From: Bryobacterales bacterium
GTDB taxonomy: Bacteria > Acidobacteriota > Terriglobia > Bryobacterales > Bryobacteraceae
Direction: 5' to 3'
Assembly (NCBI GenBank): GCA_020852755.1
Contig: JADZAF010000240.1
Coordinates: forward strand, 1 to 42,623
DNA: 42,623 nucleotides
The notes below the pieces were generated by a model. It saw only the letters and a list, made by a program, of their open reading frames with translations, did no database searches and was not told the origin of the DNA. Positions 1 to 7,981 of this stretch are shown one piece after another. The position numbers and the translations under genes were made by a program. How positions within the stretch are numbered: the stretch's first letter is position 1; every line of letters begins with the position of its first letter.

Positions 1-61
1 GCAAGGCTCCGGCCAGAACCGCGGCCGCCACCCAATACCGAACGTGGAATCCACGGCGCAT
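1..61 (-). CDS. N-terminus of an exported or membrane protein (partial, runs off the window)
   Basis: Reading leftward from an ATG at 61, the first 20 codons give MRRGFHVRYWVAAAVLAGAL, a basic start followed by a hydrophobic stretch, as in a signal peptide or membrane anchor. A GGGGAG ribosome binding site lies 6 bases upstream of the ATG (minus strand). The rest of the gene lies outside the window, so no function can be given. It is divergent from the sigma-54 activator at 338. Confidence 0.55.
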   Translation of the reverse strand, partial: MRRGFHVRYWVAAAVLAGAL

Positions 62-337
62 CGTAAACTCCCCGGTGAAGTCGTGAGATGGCGTGGCGCT
101 CTGTCTTCATTATCCTCCGGGATGAAAACGGCGCGGTCCGCCAGGGTGCGGCAGTACACAGGCCGGCACGGGGCGGCGGCACATTCGCCAACCGTCCACA
201 GGATGGGGAACCGGCGCGGCCGCCTCCCGGCATTGCTGCCGCGGGGCGCCGGGAACGAGGGCTAAGCCGAAAGCCCTAACGCGGAATAAGCGCGAAAATA
301 TCCTAAAGTCGGCCGTCCAACCGCCGATGGTGGGGTA
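62..337. other. Divergent intergenic region
   Basis: About 276 bases without a supported gene between two divergent starts. The short ORFs here are rich in Arg/Gly/Pro, which suggests out-of-frame noise. One inverted repeat is visible: AGGGCT at 258-263 and AGCCCT at 272-277, with an 8-base loop. The sequence becomes AT-richer just before the 338 start (about 281-305). I see no convincing -35/-10 pair and no clear -24/-12 sigma-54 element. Confidence 0.4.
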
Positions 338-1696
338 ATGCACGACGCCCGCATCCTCTGGCTCTCCTCCCAGCCCGCTCCGCCGGAGCGGACTTTCGCT
401 GCCGAGGGAGTGGCCACGCCCGGCGAAGCGCTCTCCAGATTGGCCGCTGCGCATTTCGACGCCCTGGCGGCCTGCTTTCCGCTGGGCGATTGGCTGCCCG
501 AGGAACTGCTCGAAGCGGTGCAGCAGCTGGATCCGGGACTGCCCGTCTTCCTCTCCGTGCCCGCCGCCAGGCTGGCGGATGCCGCCAGGTGGACCCGGCT
601 GGGAGCCGAGGACTGCCTGGATGCCGGCTTCGACACCGGCGACCTGGCGGAGCGCATCGAAGCCGCGCTGGAATGCCGGCGCGGCCGGGATCTCCCTGCC
701 CCGGCGGCCGCGGCCGAGCCGTGGCGCAAGCTGCTGGCGGGACAGAGCCGGGCGATCCAGGAGGTCTGCCATATCGTGCGCCTGATCGGAAACCGCCGCT
801 GTACCGTCCTGATCACGGGAGAGACCGGCACGGGCAAGGAGATGGTGGCCCGGGCGCTGCACATGGCCGGCTCTCGTGCTCACCTGCCCATGGTTTCGGT
901 CAACTGCGGCGCCTTGCCCGAAACCCTGCTGGAGGCCGAGTTGTTCGGCCACGTCAAGGGCGCCTTCACCGGGGCGGTGCAGTCCCGCACCGGACGCTTC
1001 GAACAGGCCAACCGGGGCACCATCTTTCTCGATGAGATCGGCGAGATGCCCCTGGAGTTGCAGGCCCGCCTGCTGCGCGTGCTTCAGGAACGCGAGTTCC
1101 AGCGGCTGGGCAGTTCGGAGACCATCCGGGTGGACGTGCGGGTGATCGCGGCCTCGAACTGCGATCTCGAGCGCCGGGTCGAAGAGGGCCTCTTCCGCGA
1201 AGATCTGTTCTACCGCCTCAACGTGGTGCCGGTACACCTGCCTCCGCTGCGCGACCGCCCCGGCGATGTGCCGCTTCTGGCCCATCACTTCGTCGAGAAG
1301 GTTTGCCGCGCCGAACAGATTCCGATGAAGAAGATCACCCGGGAAGCGCTGGATCGGTTGAAGCAGCACTCCTGGCCGGGCAACGTGCGGCAACTCGAGA
1401 ACGCCATCGAGAAGGCGGTGGTGTTGAGCGGCAGCCGGGAGATCCTCTACCCTTCCGACTTCCCCTTGCCCGGGCGTCTGCGGCGCCTGGAAGCGGCGCC
1501 TTTGTCCATGCCTTCCCAAGTGGCTCTGCCGGAAGAAGGGCTGGACTTCGAGGAAACCGTCAGCGGCTTCGAGCGCAGCATTCTCCAGCAGGCCCTGAGG
1601 CGCACCGCCGGCAACAAGAAGCGGGCGGCCGACATGCTGCGATTGAAGCGCACCACCCTGGCGGCAAAGCTGCGCAGCCTGGGCGCCACCGCTTGA
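338..1696 (+). CDS. Sigma-54-dependent transcriptional activator (NtrC class) with a degenerate receiver domain
   Basis: A 452-residue bacterial enhancer-binding protein. Residues 1-115 look like a response-regulator receiver fold, but the usual phospho-acceptor Asp is absent (the third strand reads FDALAACF) and the conserved Lys near strand 5 is Ala (CLDAGFD). It is therefore probably not phosphorylated. The AAA+ domain (about 130-365) is intact: Walker A GETGTGKE at 161-168, the sigma-54 contact loop GAFTGA at 208-213, Walker B TIFLDEIG at 228-235, and [10 protein letters not shown] near 345-354. A Fis-type helix-turn-helix lies at 415-448 ([20 protein letters not shown]). No histidine kinase is adjacent. 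By family, it would drive open-complex formation at sigma-54 promoters; its targets are not evident here. The GGTGGGG just upstream sits close to the ATG, so the start is reasonable but not certain. Confidence 0.93.
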   Translation: MHDARILWLSSQPAPPERTFAAEGVATPGEALSRLAAAHFDALAACFPLGDWLPEELLEAVQQLDPGLPVFLSVPAARLADAARWTRLGAEDCLDAGFDTGDLAERIEAALECRRGRDLPAPAAAAEPWRKLLAGQSRAIQEVCHIVRLIGNRRCTVLITGETGTGKEMVARALHMAGSRAHLPMVSVNCGALPETLLEAELFGHVKGAFTGAVQSRTGRFEQANRGTIFLDEIGEMPLELQARLLRVLQEREFQRLGSSETIRVDVRVIAASNCDLERRVEEGLFREDLFYRLNVVPVHLPPLRDRPGDVPLLAHHFVEKVCRAEQIPMKKITREALDRLKQHSWPGNVRQLENAIEKAVVLSGSREILYPSDFPLPGRLRRLEAAPLSMPSQVALPEEGLDFEETVSGFERSILQQALRRTAGNKKRAADMLRLKRTTLAAKLRSLGATA

Positions 1697-1746
1697 CCCG
1701 CAATTCAATCCCTGCGTCTCCTTTTTTGCTAGGTTGATTACTGGAC

Positions 1747-2964
1747 ATGGCGATCGGTTATGCGGCGGCCTTTCTCGGCGGCCTGGCGCTGGGCGCCGTG
1801 CTGGCGTTTCTGTGGATGCGGGCGCGCGTCGTGGCGGTGGAATCGGCGAAGAATGCGGCCGAGGCCGCGATGGCCGGAATGGGCGCCACTTTTCAGTCCA
1901 TGGCGGACGCGGCCCTGCGTTCCAGCCACCAGGCTTTCCTCCAATCGGCTCGGGCCACCCTGGAGACGGTGCGGGCGGAGATGACCGGCGACCTGGCGCA
2001 GAAAGAAGCGGCCATCGACCTGCTGGTCCGGCCGCTCCAGGAGTCGCTCAGGCGGCTGGACGGCCAGGTGCGGGAGATGGAATCGGCCCGGCAGCACGTC
2101 TTCGGCAGCCTGGAGCAGCAGATGCGCGACCTGGGCGCCACCCACGGGCGGCTCCAGAAGGAGACCGCCGCCCTGGTGTCTGCGTTGCGGGCGCCCAACG
2201 TGCGGGGCCGCTGGGGTGAAATCACCTTGCGGCGGGTGGCGGAACTGGCCGGAATGGCCGGCCAGTGCGACTTCTTCGAGCAGGAAACCCACGGGAACGA
2301 CGGAGCACGCATCCGCCCCGATATGATTGTGCGCCTCCCGGGCGGCAGGACCGTGGTGGTGGACGCCAAGGTGCCTCTGGCGGGCTACCTGGACGCCGTG
2401 GCGGCCGACGACGAGAGCCAGCGGCGGGCGGCCCTGGCGCGCCATTGCCAGCAGGTGACCCGGCACCTTGACCAGCTCAGCGGCAAGAGCTACTGGAGCC
2501 AGTTCCAACCGGCGCCGGAATTCGTGGTGCTCTTTCTTCCCGGCGACCATTTCCTCAGCGCGGCCCTGGAGTTGAATCGCGACCTGTTGGAAGACGCCGT
2601 GGCCCGCCGCGTGCTTATTGCCACTCCGACCACCCTGATCGCCATTCTCAAGGGGGTGGCCTACGGCTGGCAGCAGGAGCAGCTGGCCGAGAACGCGGAG
2701 CAGATCCGCCGGGAGTCGTCCGAATTGTACGAGAGGTTCCAGACCGTTCACGAACACTTCTCGCAGGTGGGCGCCGCCCTGGCGCGGGCGGTGGACGCCT
2801 ACAACCGGTGCGTGGGATCGATCGATGCCCGCCTGCTGCCGTCTCTGCGCCGGGTTCGCGAACTGGGGATCACTGCCGGCGAGGAGCCCGCGCTGCCCGG
2901 CCGGGTGGATGTCTCACCCCGCAATTCGTCCGGCCCGGAGGCAGCCGGCCCGGAGAGGGATTGA
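1747..2964 (+). CDS. rmuC: RmuC-family DNA recombination protein
   Basis: A 405-residue protein. It has an N-terminal membrane anchor (about 5-24), a long coiled coil (about 30-145), then the RmuC core beginning NVRGRWGEITLRRVAELAGM and continuing through the nuclease-like segment with VVVDAKVPLAGYLDA. RmuC proteins limit inversions at short inverted repeats and are thought to be nucleases, from the PD-(D/E)xK-like core (VVDAK here). The length fits the family. The stop overlaps the ATG of the proline dehydrogenase (TGATG), so the two are likely translated together. The upstream gap to the sigma-54 activator is only 50 bases, with no clear promoter. The ribosome binding site is weak. Confidence 0.93.
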   Translation: MAIGYAAAFLGGLALGAVLAFLWMRARVVAVESAKNAAEAAMAGMGATFQSMADAALRSSHQAFLQSARATLETVRAEMTGDLAQKEAAIDLLVRPLQESLRRLDGQVREMESARQHVFGSLEQQMRDLGATHGRLQKETAALVSALRAPNVRGRWGEITLRRVAELAGMAGQCDFFEQETHGNDGARIRPDMIVRLPGGRTVVVDAKVPLAGYLDAVAADDESQRRAALARHCQQVTRHLDQLSGKSYWSQFQPAPEFVVLFLPGDHFLSAALELNRDLLEDAVARRVLIATPTTLIAILKGVAYGWQQEQLAENAEQIRRESSELYERFQTVHEHFSQVGAALARAVDAYNRCVGSIDARLLPSLRRVRELGITAGEEPALPGRVDVSPRNSSGPEAAGPERD

Positions 2965-3872
2965 TGCGTTCCCTGCTGCTGTATCTCTCGCGCCACAAAG
3001 CTCTGCGCCGCTGGATGGAGACTTCACCGCTGGCCTGGAAGCTGGCTTCGCGGTTCGTGGCCGGCCGGACCCTGGAAGATGCCCTGCGCGTCTCCCGCCG
3101 GCTCAACGCCGAGGGCATCTGGGTTACCCTGGACGACCTGGGAGAAAACGTGACCTCGCTGGAGGAGGCCGCCGCCTGCCGCGATGTCTACCTGGGGACC
3201 TTGCAGGCGCTGGCGCGCGAGAAGCTGCAGGCCAACGTCTCGATCAAGCTGACCCAGTTCGGGCTGGACATCTCCGAGCAGGCCTGCCGCGACAACGTGG
3301 AGCAACTGGCGGCACTGGCGAAGCAAACGGATAATTTTGTCCGGATTGACATGGAGTCGAGCGCCTACACCGATCGGACGCTGGCCCTGGCCGGCGAGCT
3401 GTTCGACCGCTGCGGTTCGGTGGGCACCGTCATCCAGGCGTATCTGTACCGGAGCGAAAAGGACGTGGAGATGCTGTGCCGCAAGCGCATGCGCGTCCGG
3501 CTGTGTAAGGGCGCCTATCTCGAGCCCCCCGAAGCAGCTTTTCCGCGCAAGGCGGATGTAGACCGCAACTTCATCCGCCTGATGGAGATCCTGTTCGACC
3601 GGGGTAACTACCCGGCCATCGCCACCCACGATGAAGCGCTCATTGGGAAAGCCCGGGAGATGGCGGGCGCGCGCGGGCTGTCCCCGCGCCAGTTCGAATT
3701 TCAGATGCTGTACGGAATCCGCCGGGACATCCAGATGCGCTTGGTACAAGAGGGTTACCGCCTGCGTTTGTATGTGCCGTTCGGCGGCGCCTGGTATCCC
3801 TATTTCATGCGGCGGCTGGCCGAGCGTCCGGCGAACATACTGTTTCTGCTGAAGAACTTGGTGCGCCGCTAG
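2964..3872 (+). CDS. Proline dehydrogenase (monofunctional, FAD-dependent)
   Basis: A 302-residue protein covering only the proline dehydrogenase TIM barrel. Expected reaction: L-proline to delta-1-pyrroline-5-carboxylate, with electrons passed through FAD to the quinone pool. Family motifs seen: WVTLDDLGENVTS, SIKLTQFGLD, the flavin segment RVRLCKGAYLEP, FQMLYGIRRDIQ, and the substrate-carboxylate arginine pair in YFMRRLAERPAN. The start is the ATG at 2964, which overlaps the rmuC stop; an N-terminal extension from 2808 lies inside rmuC in another frame and is not supported. No pyrroline-5-carboxylate dehydrogenase is nearby, so the second catabolic step must be encoded elsewhere. It resembles the short PRODH type (Bacillus/Thermus) rather than bifunctional PutA. 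Confidence 0.92.
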   Translation: MRSLLLYLSRHKALRRWMETSPLAWKLASRFVAGRTLEDALRVSRRLNAEGIWVTLDDLGENVTSLEEAAACRDVYLGTLQALAREKLQANVSIKLTQFGLDISEQACRDNVEQLAALAKQTDNFVRIDMESSAYTDRTLALAGELFDRCGSVGTVIQAYLYRSEKDVEMLCRKRMRVRLCKGAYLEPPEAAFPRKADVDRNFIRLMEILFDRGNYPAIATHDEALIGKAREMAGARGLSPRQFEFQMLYGIRRDIQMRLVQEGYRLRLYVPFGGAWYPYFMRRLAERPANILFLLKNLVRR

Positions 3873-3955
3873 CCTGTCTTTCGCAGGTCGGGCCGGCAAG
3901 CGGGCGGAGGCCCCTTTCGCTGGTTTGGAAACTTCCCGCCTTCGGAAATCGTCTA

Positions 3956-4453
3956 ATGAGCGTGAAATATTGGGGCTATTTTGCGGGAAAAGTGCTGCTC
4001 GCGGCCGCCATCGCCGCCGGGGCATTCTGGGCCATGCACCGTTATTGGCCGGTTCAGCAGTACTGGCTTCCCGTGTACAAACCCCTGGTCGGGTACCGCC
4101 TGGTTGAATACACCTATGTGCCCAAGTTCGGGACGGACCTGGCCTTTACCACCGCCGTGGGCTTGTGGTTCCTGTTCACCTGCGGGCTGCTTTACCTGGC
4201 CGTCTGGGACCAGCGCTACCGTTGCCGGGTCTGCCTCCGACGGCTACGCATGCCCATCCAAACGGGCTCCTGGAGCAGCATGTTGCAGCGCGGCCGTCCC
4301 CGCATCGAGTACATTTGCGCGTACGGACATGGCACACTGAATGTGGAGCAATTGCAGATCGGCGGGGTGGAGAATCCCGAGTGGACTCCGCAGCAGGAGG
4401 ATCTTTGGGAGGAACTCTACGCCGGTCTTTCCCGCTCCGACGAAAAGCGATAA
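3956..4453 (+). CDS. Two-helix membrane protein with a possible zinc ribbon, function unknown
   Basis: A 165-residue protein I do not recognise. Two hydrophobic segments (about 9-27 and 63-84) suggest two membrane helices. They are followed by a soluble domain with CRVC at 90-93 and CAYGH at 121-125, spaced like a Cys2-CysHis metal knuckle. The C-terminus is acidic (PEWTPQQEDLWEELYAG). The next gene starts 6 bases after the stop and also encodes a small membrane-anchored protein, so the two probably form an operon. A metal-binding role is inferred only from the cysteine spacing. Confidence 0.75.
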   Translation: MSVKYWGYFAGKVLLAAAIAAGAFWAMHRYWPVQQYWLPVYKPLVGYRLVEYTYVPKFGTDLAFTTAVGLWFLFTCGLLYLAVWDQRYRCRVCLRRLRMPIQTGSWSSMLQRGRPRIEYICAYGHGTLNVEQLQIGGVENPEWTPQQEDLWEELYAGLSRSDEKR

Positions 4454-4459
4454 CCATCC

Positions 4460-4813
4460 GTGGCGCAAATGCCTTCCGTCTCCAAGTGGCGCGTGGCCGC
4501 CGCCGCCGGCGTGCTGGCCGTCCTGGCGGCACTCGGCTCCCAGTTGCTTCCCATCTATCTCGACAACATGAAGTTGCAGCAGTTTGTCGAGGAAACCGCC
4601 CGGCAGCCGGACAGCAGCGAGCTTTCCGACCTGGCCTTGCAGGCGGCGGTGCTGAAGAAAGCGGCTACCCTTGGATTGCCGGTACGGAGGAGCAATGTGC
4701 AGGTGGAGCGGTCGGCCGGGGGGCTGCGTATCGACGTGCGCTACGTGGTTCGGGTGGATCTTCCTTTCTATACCGTGGACCTGCACTTCTATCCCGGCGC
4801 CGGCAGCCGCTGA
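4460..4813 (+). CDS. Small membrane-anchored protein, DUF4845-like
   Basis: A 117-residue protein starting at GTG 4460 (ATG at 4469 is an alternative; neither has a strong ribosome binding site). An N-terminal hydrophobic helix (about 11-30) is followed by a small alpha/beta domain: a helix with FVEETARQPDSSELSDLALQ, then LGLPVRRSNVQVERSAGG and strands ending in VDLPFYTVDLHFYPG. This order resembles small DUF4845-type proteins, which are of unknown function. It sits 6 bases after the zinc-ribbon-like membrane protein and probably shares its transcript. Confidence 0.68.
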   Translation: MAQMPSVSKWRVAAAAGVLAVLAALGSQLLPIYLDNMKLQQFVEETARQPDSSELSDLALQAAVLKKAATLGLPVRRSNVQVERSAGGLRIDVRYVVRVDLPFYTVDLHFYPGAGSR

Positions 4814-4977
4814 ACCACCGGCTTCCGGCACGCAAGCTTGTCCCGCCCGCGAAGGGCCGGGTTCCCGTGGCGCGGAGGGACTGACCGCGGGCAGGGCGGT
4901 GTCCCGTTCGCGACAGCCGGCGGCAGGAGCGCTGCCTCAGCACGCCGGGACCGTGCGCCGCAAGGACGGCGCCGCTG

Positions 4978-5559
4978 CTACCCGGCCGCGGGACTCTGCT
5001 TGGGGGGTTTGGCCGCGCTGGCTTTCACCGGGCTGATCAGGATGTGGGCCGCCCGCCCTTCCAGGCGGGGAACGCCTTCGACCGAACCGTAGGCGGCCAG
5101 GTCCTCGGCAAAACGCATCAGGAGTTTCCTGCCAAGATCCGAATGGGCGATTTCCCGTCCCCGGAACTGGACCACCGCCTTGACCCGGTTGCCTTCCTTC
5201 AGAAACCGGATGGCGTGGTTCTTCTTGAAATCGTAGTCGTGGTCGTCGGTGTTGGGGCGGAATTTCAGCTCCTTGACCTGCACCACGTGCTGCTTCTTCT
5301 TGGCTTCCTGCTGCTTCTTTTTCTGTTCGTACTGGTAGTGACCGTAATCGACGGCTTTGGCCACCGGGGGGACCGCGGTGGGCGCGATCAATACCAGGTC
5401 CAGGCCCAACTCCTGGGCCTTGCGCAGAGCGACCGATGTCGGCATGATCTCTGCTGTGCCATCGGGGAAGACGGCCCGCACTTCACGGGCGCGGATGGTC
5501 TCGTTAACGTCTTCTCTCCGGTGGTGCTTGCGGGGGGGGAAATGTCTTCCTGGAAACAT
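4978..5559 (-). CDS. infC: Translation initiation factor IF-3
   Basis: A 193-residue protein matching IF-3 along its whole length. The N-terminal domain starts at about DVNETIRAREVRAVFPDG, then a Lys/Gln-rich linker (YEQKKKQQEAKKKQ), then the C-terminal domain with VVQVKELKFRPNTDDHDY and FLKEGNRVKAVVQFRGREI. IF-3 binds the 30S subunit and checks start-codon and initiator-tRNA pairing. The usual PPVCKI segment reads PPVAKA. The C-terminus has a short Lys/Ala/Pro tail. The ATG at 5559 has no good ribosome binding site and would lie about 13 bases after the predicted transcription start. The usual downstream partners rpmI and rplT are absent: the next leftward DNA is a 164-base gap, then rightward genes. 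Confidence 0.96.
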   Translation of the reverse strand: MFPGRHFPPRKHHRREDVNETIRAREVRAVFPDGTAEIMPTSVALRKAQELGLDLVLIAPTAVPPVAKAVDYGHYQYEQKKKQQEAKKKQHVVQVKELKFRPNTDDHDYDFKKNHAIRFLKEGNRVKAVVQFRGREIAHSDLGRKLLMRFAEDLAAYGSVEGVPRLEGRAAHILISPVKASAAKPPKQSPAAG

Positions 5560-5578
5560 TCGCTATAGCGTCGACCCT

Positions 5579-5607
5579 AGTTTACTTGGATTCACACGGG
5601 TTGTCTA
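5579..5607 (-). promoter_or_regulatory. Predicted sigma-70-type promoter of infC
   Basis: On the minus strand, TAGACA (5607-5602) and TAAACT (5584-5579) are separated by exactly 17 bases. Transcription would start near 5572, giving a very short leader before the ATG at 5559. Confidence 0.5.
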
Positions 5608-5690
5608 CCGCAATCGCAAGGATTTTCATCCGCCCGGTGGCGCCCGGCACCTCCCGGTTGCTACGCTTCTGGGAAAGAGGATTCCCGCGC

Positions 5691-6761
5691 ATGAAACTCG
5701 GACTCGGACTCTATCGACACATGCTGACTCCGGAGAACTTCCGGTTCGCCCGCCAGGCCGGGGCCACGCACATTGTCGCTCACTGGGTGGACTACTTCCA
5801 CGGCACCGTGAAGATCCCGGAGAGCGACGATCAGCGGAACTGGGGTGTTATCGATAATCGCGACCGGCTCTGGACTTACGAGGAACTTCGGGACCTGAAG
5901 GCGGCGGTCAACGCCGAGGGACTGGAACTGGCGGCCATCGAGAACCTGGACCCCTCCCACTGGTACGACGTTCTGCTGGACGGCCCCCTGAAGGCCCAAC
6001 AACTGGAGAACATCAAGACCATCGTGCGGCGCATGGGCCAGGCCGGAATCCCGATACTGGGCTACAACTTCAGTATTGCCGGGGTGTGGGGCCACGTGCA
6101 GGGACCCTGGGCGCGGGGCGGGGCCGAGTCGGTGGGCTTTCTGGGTCCCGACGGCCCCCGGGAAACGCCGATTCCCAACGGCCAGGTGTGGAACATGACT
6201 TACGACCCCGACGCGCCTCCGGGAACCGTCGCGACGGTGACTTCCGAGCAGTTGTGGCAGAGGTTGAACGACTTCCTGCAGGCCGTGGTGCCGGTGGCCG
6301 AAGAGGCCGGCGTCCGGCTGGCCGCGCACCCCGACGACCCCCCCATGCCCGCCATCCGCGGCACCGCCCGTCTGGTCTATCAGCCGCACCTGTATCAGAA
6401 GCTGCTGGACCTCTACCCCAGCCGGTCGAACGCCCTCGAGTTCTGCCAGGGCACCATCGCGGAGATGAGCGAAGGGAACGTGTACGACGCCATCGACCGG
6501 TACAGCCGGCAGGGCGCGATCGCCTACGTCCACTTCCGCAACGTGCGCGGCAAAGTCCCGCGCTACCATGAGGTCTTCATAGACGAGGGCGACGTGGACA
6601 TGATCCGGGCCTTGAAGATCTACCGGCGAAACGGCTACGACGGGGTCATGATCCCGGATCACACGCCCCAGATGAGCTGCGGCGCTTCCTGGCACGCGGG
6701 CATGGCCTACGCGCTCGGCTACCTGCGCGGCATCCTCCACACGCTCGAAAAAGAAGCTTGA
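5691..6761 (+). CDS. uxuA: Mannonate dehydratase
   Basis: A 356-residue TIM-barrel protein. Mannonate dehydratase converts D-mannonate to 2-keto-3-deoxy-D-gluconate in hexuronate breakdown. Family signatures: an early GATHIVAHW, GYNFSIAGVWGH (family: YNFMPV...W), AAHPDDPP, ALEFCQGTIAEM, YVHFRNVRG, FIDEGDVDM and MIPDHTPQM. These supply the His, Cys and Asp metal ligands. The ATG at 5691 is chosen because it follows GGAAAGAGG and begins the conserved MKLGLGLYRHMLTP; an in-frame extension back to 5586 is not conserved-looking. The length is a little under the E. coli enzyme. The gene stands alone and converges on glpX with a 3-base gap. No uronate isomerase or kinase is adjacent. Confidence 0.88.
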   Translation: MKLGLGLYRHMLTPENFRFARQAGATHIVAHWVDYFHGTVKIPESDDQRNWGVIDNRDRLWTYEELRDLKAAVNAEGLELAAIENLDPSHWYDVLLDGPLKAQQLENIKTIVRRMGQAGIPILGYNFSIAGVWGHVQGPWARGGAESVGFLGPDGPRETPIPNGQVWNMTYDPDAPPGTVATVTSEQLWQRLNDFLQAVVPVAEEAGVRLAAHPDDPPMPAIRGTARLVYQPHLYQKLLDLYPSRSNALEFCQGTIAEMSEGNVYDAIDRYSRQGAIAYVHFRNVRGKVPRYHEVFIDEGDVDMIRALKIYRRNGYDGVMIPDHTPQMSCGASWHAGMAYALGYLRGILHTLEKEA

Positions 6762-6764
6762 GCG

Positions 6765-7742
6765 TTACAGGAACCGCACCTTGACGTCCGGCCGGTTCTC
6801 CAGGTGCACCGTATCCACGAAACGGACCTTGGCGGGCGTGGAGGTCATCACGATGGATTGGGTGCGGGTGCCGTCGCCGAAGAAACGGACTCCCTTGAGC
6901 AGGTTGCCGTCGGTGACACCGCAGGCCGCGAAGATGATATTGCGGCCCGGCGCCAGGTCCTGGGTGGTGTAGATGCGGTTGGGATCGGCGATCCCCATGG
7001 CGTGCATGCGCTCGGCCTGGGCTTCGTCCTTGATGATCATCCGGCTCAGGATCTCGCCGTTCAGGCAGCGCAGCGCCGCGGCCGTAAGCACCCCCTCGGG
7101 AGCGCCGCCGGAACCCATCACCGCATGAACCCCGGTGCCCGCCACGGCTGCGGCGATGCCGGCCGAAAGGTCGCCGTCGGAGATCAGCCGGATGCGGGCA
7201 CCCGCCTCGCGGATATCGGCGATCAGTTTCTGGTGGCGCGGCCGGTCCAGGACCACCACCACCAGGTCGTCCACGCCGCGCTGCAGGCGCCGCGCGATGG
7301 ACTTGAGGTTGTGCTTCACCGGGGCATCCAGTTCCACCGCGCCCTTGGCGGAGGGCCCGACGATGATCTTCTCCATGTAGCAATCCGGAGCGTGCAACAG
7401 GCCGCCCCGCTCGGCGGCAGCGATCACGGTGATGGCGCCCGCGCCTCCGGTGGCGCAAAGATTGGTGCCTTCCAGGGGATCCACGGCGATGTCCACCGAA
7501 ATGCCGTTGTCCGACTGCTTGCCGGATCCCACCTTCTCGCCGATGAAAAGCATCGGCGCCTGGTCTCGCTCACCTTCGCCGATCACGATAGTGCCGTCGA
7601 TCGGGACGGTGTCAAGCACGCAGCGCATGCTCTCCACGGCCGCCTGGTCGGAGATTTTGGCATCTCCCATTCCCATGGTGCGGGCGGAGGCAATCGCCGC
7701 CTCCTCTACCACCCGGATCACTTCCAGCGACAGGTCCAACAT
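6765..7742 (-). CDS. glpX: Fructose-1,6-bisphosphatase class II
   Basis: A 325-residue GlpX-type phosphatase that hydrolyses fructose 1,6-bisphosphate in gluconeogenesis; some homologues also act on sedoheptulose 1,7-bisphosphate. Key segments: [16 protein letters not shown] (about 50-65), the metal/phosphate motif [12 protein letters not shown] (about 84-95), [14 protein letters not shown], and [16 protein letters not shown], all diagnostic of the class. The ATG at 7742 is preceded by GGGGAG at 6 bases. Length is normal. An extended -10 element lies about 50 bases upstream. It is the only obvious gluconeogenic gene in the window. Confidence 0.96.
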   Translation of the reverse strand: MLDLSLEVIRVVEEAAIASARTMGMGDAKISDQAAVESMRCVLDTVPIDGTIVIGEGERDQAPMLFIGEKVGSGKQSDNGISVDIAVDPLEGTNLCATGGAGAITVIAAAERGGLLHAPDCYMEKIIVGPSAKGAVELDAPVKHNLKSIARRLQRGVDDLVVVVLDRPRHQKLIADIREAGARIRLISDGDLSAGIAAAVAGTGVHAVMGSGGAPEGVLTAAALRCLNGEILSRMIIKDEAQAERMHAMGIADPNRIYTTQDLAPGRNIIFAACGVTDGNLLKGVRFFGDGTRTQSIVMTSTPAKVRFVDTVHLENRPDVKVRFL

Positions 7743-7790
7743 GAGTCTCTCCCCGGCAGGCTGAGCCGCCTTCCGCCTGGCTGCTCCCGA

Positions 7791-7799
7791 ATCATAGCA
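7791..7799 (-). promoter_or_regulatory. Predicted extended -10 promoter element of glpX
   Basis: The minus strand reads TGCTATGAT (7799-7791), a TGn-TATGAT extended -10. No good -35 is visible, which is usual for this type. The start would be near 7784, giving a leader of about 40 bases that holds the GGGGAG ribosome binding site. Confidence 0.4.
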
Positions 7800-7930
7800 G
7801 CCGGGACGGTTCCATCACTCGCGTCCGCCGCGGTACGAGCGCGGTGGCGGACTTGGCAATCCTCACCTTAACACCGTCACGGGTAAGGGCAAACCGGGCG
7901 TGTGAGCCTTCATACGGTGGCGCCCGGGCC

Positions 7931-7966
7931 TTGCTTTTTCACTCAATATAGACTATCTTGATAGAC
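7931..7966 (+). promoter_or_regulatory. Predicted cysH promoter with overlapping operator-like palindrome
   Basis: TTGCTT (7931-7936), a 17-base spacer and TATCTT (7954-7959) form a sigma-70-type promoter. The perfect inverted repeat CTATC-TT-GATAG (7953-7964) covers the -10 box, and the hexamer ATAGAC is repeated at 7948-7953 and 7961-7966. A repressor bound here would block RNA polymerase. Sulfur-assimilation genes are commonly controlled by cysteine or Fe-S responsive regulators, but the identity of the regulator is not visible. Confidence 0.5.
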
Positions 7967-7981
7967 ATTAGGTATATCTCT

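Noticed and set aside
110..1708. Long leftward open frame opposite the sigma-54 activator
   Set aside because: It has no recognisable motif and lies wholly over a gene with clear AAA+ motifs; long antisense frames are common in high-GC DNA.
4814..4977. rpmI or another small gene after infC
   Set aside because: No L35-like reading in any frame; the gap is GC-rich with no ribosome binding site and gene-like start.
7918..7934. Possible sigma-54 -24/-12 element (TGGCGC...TTGC) before cysH
   Set aside because: The GG and GC elements are two bases too far apart for a sigma-54 promoter.
7958..7981. TTG 7958 as the cysH start
   Set aside because: It lies inside the predicted -10 box, so it would not be transcribed.
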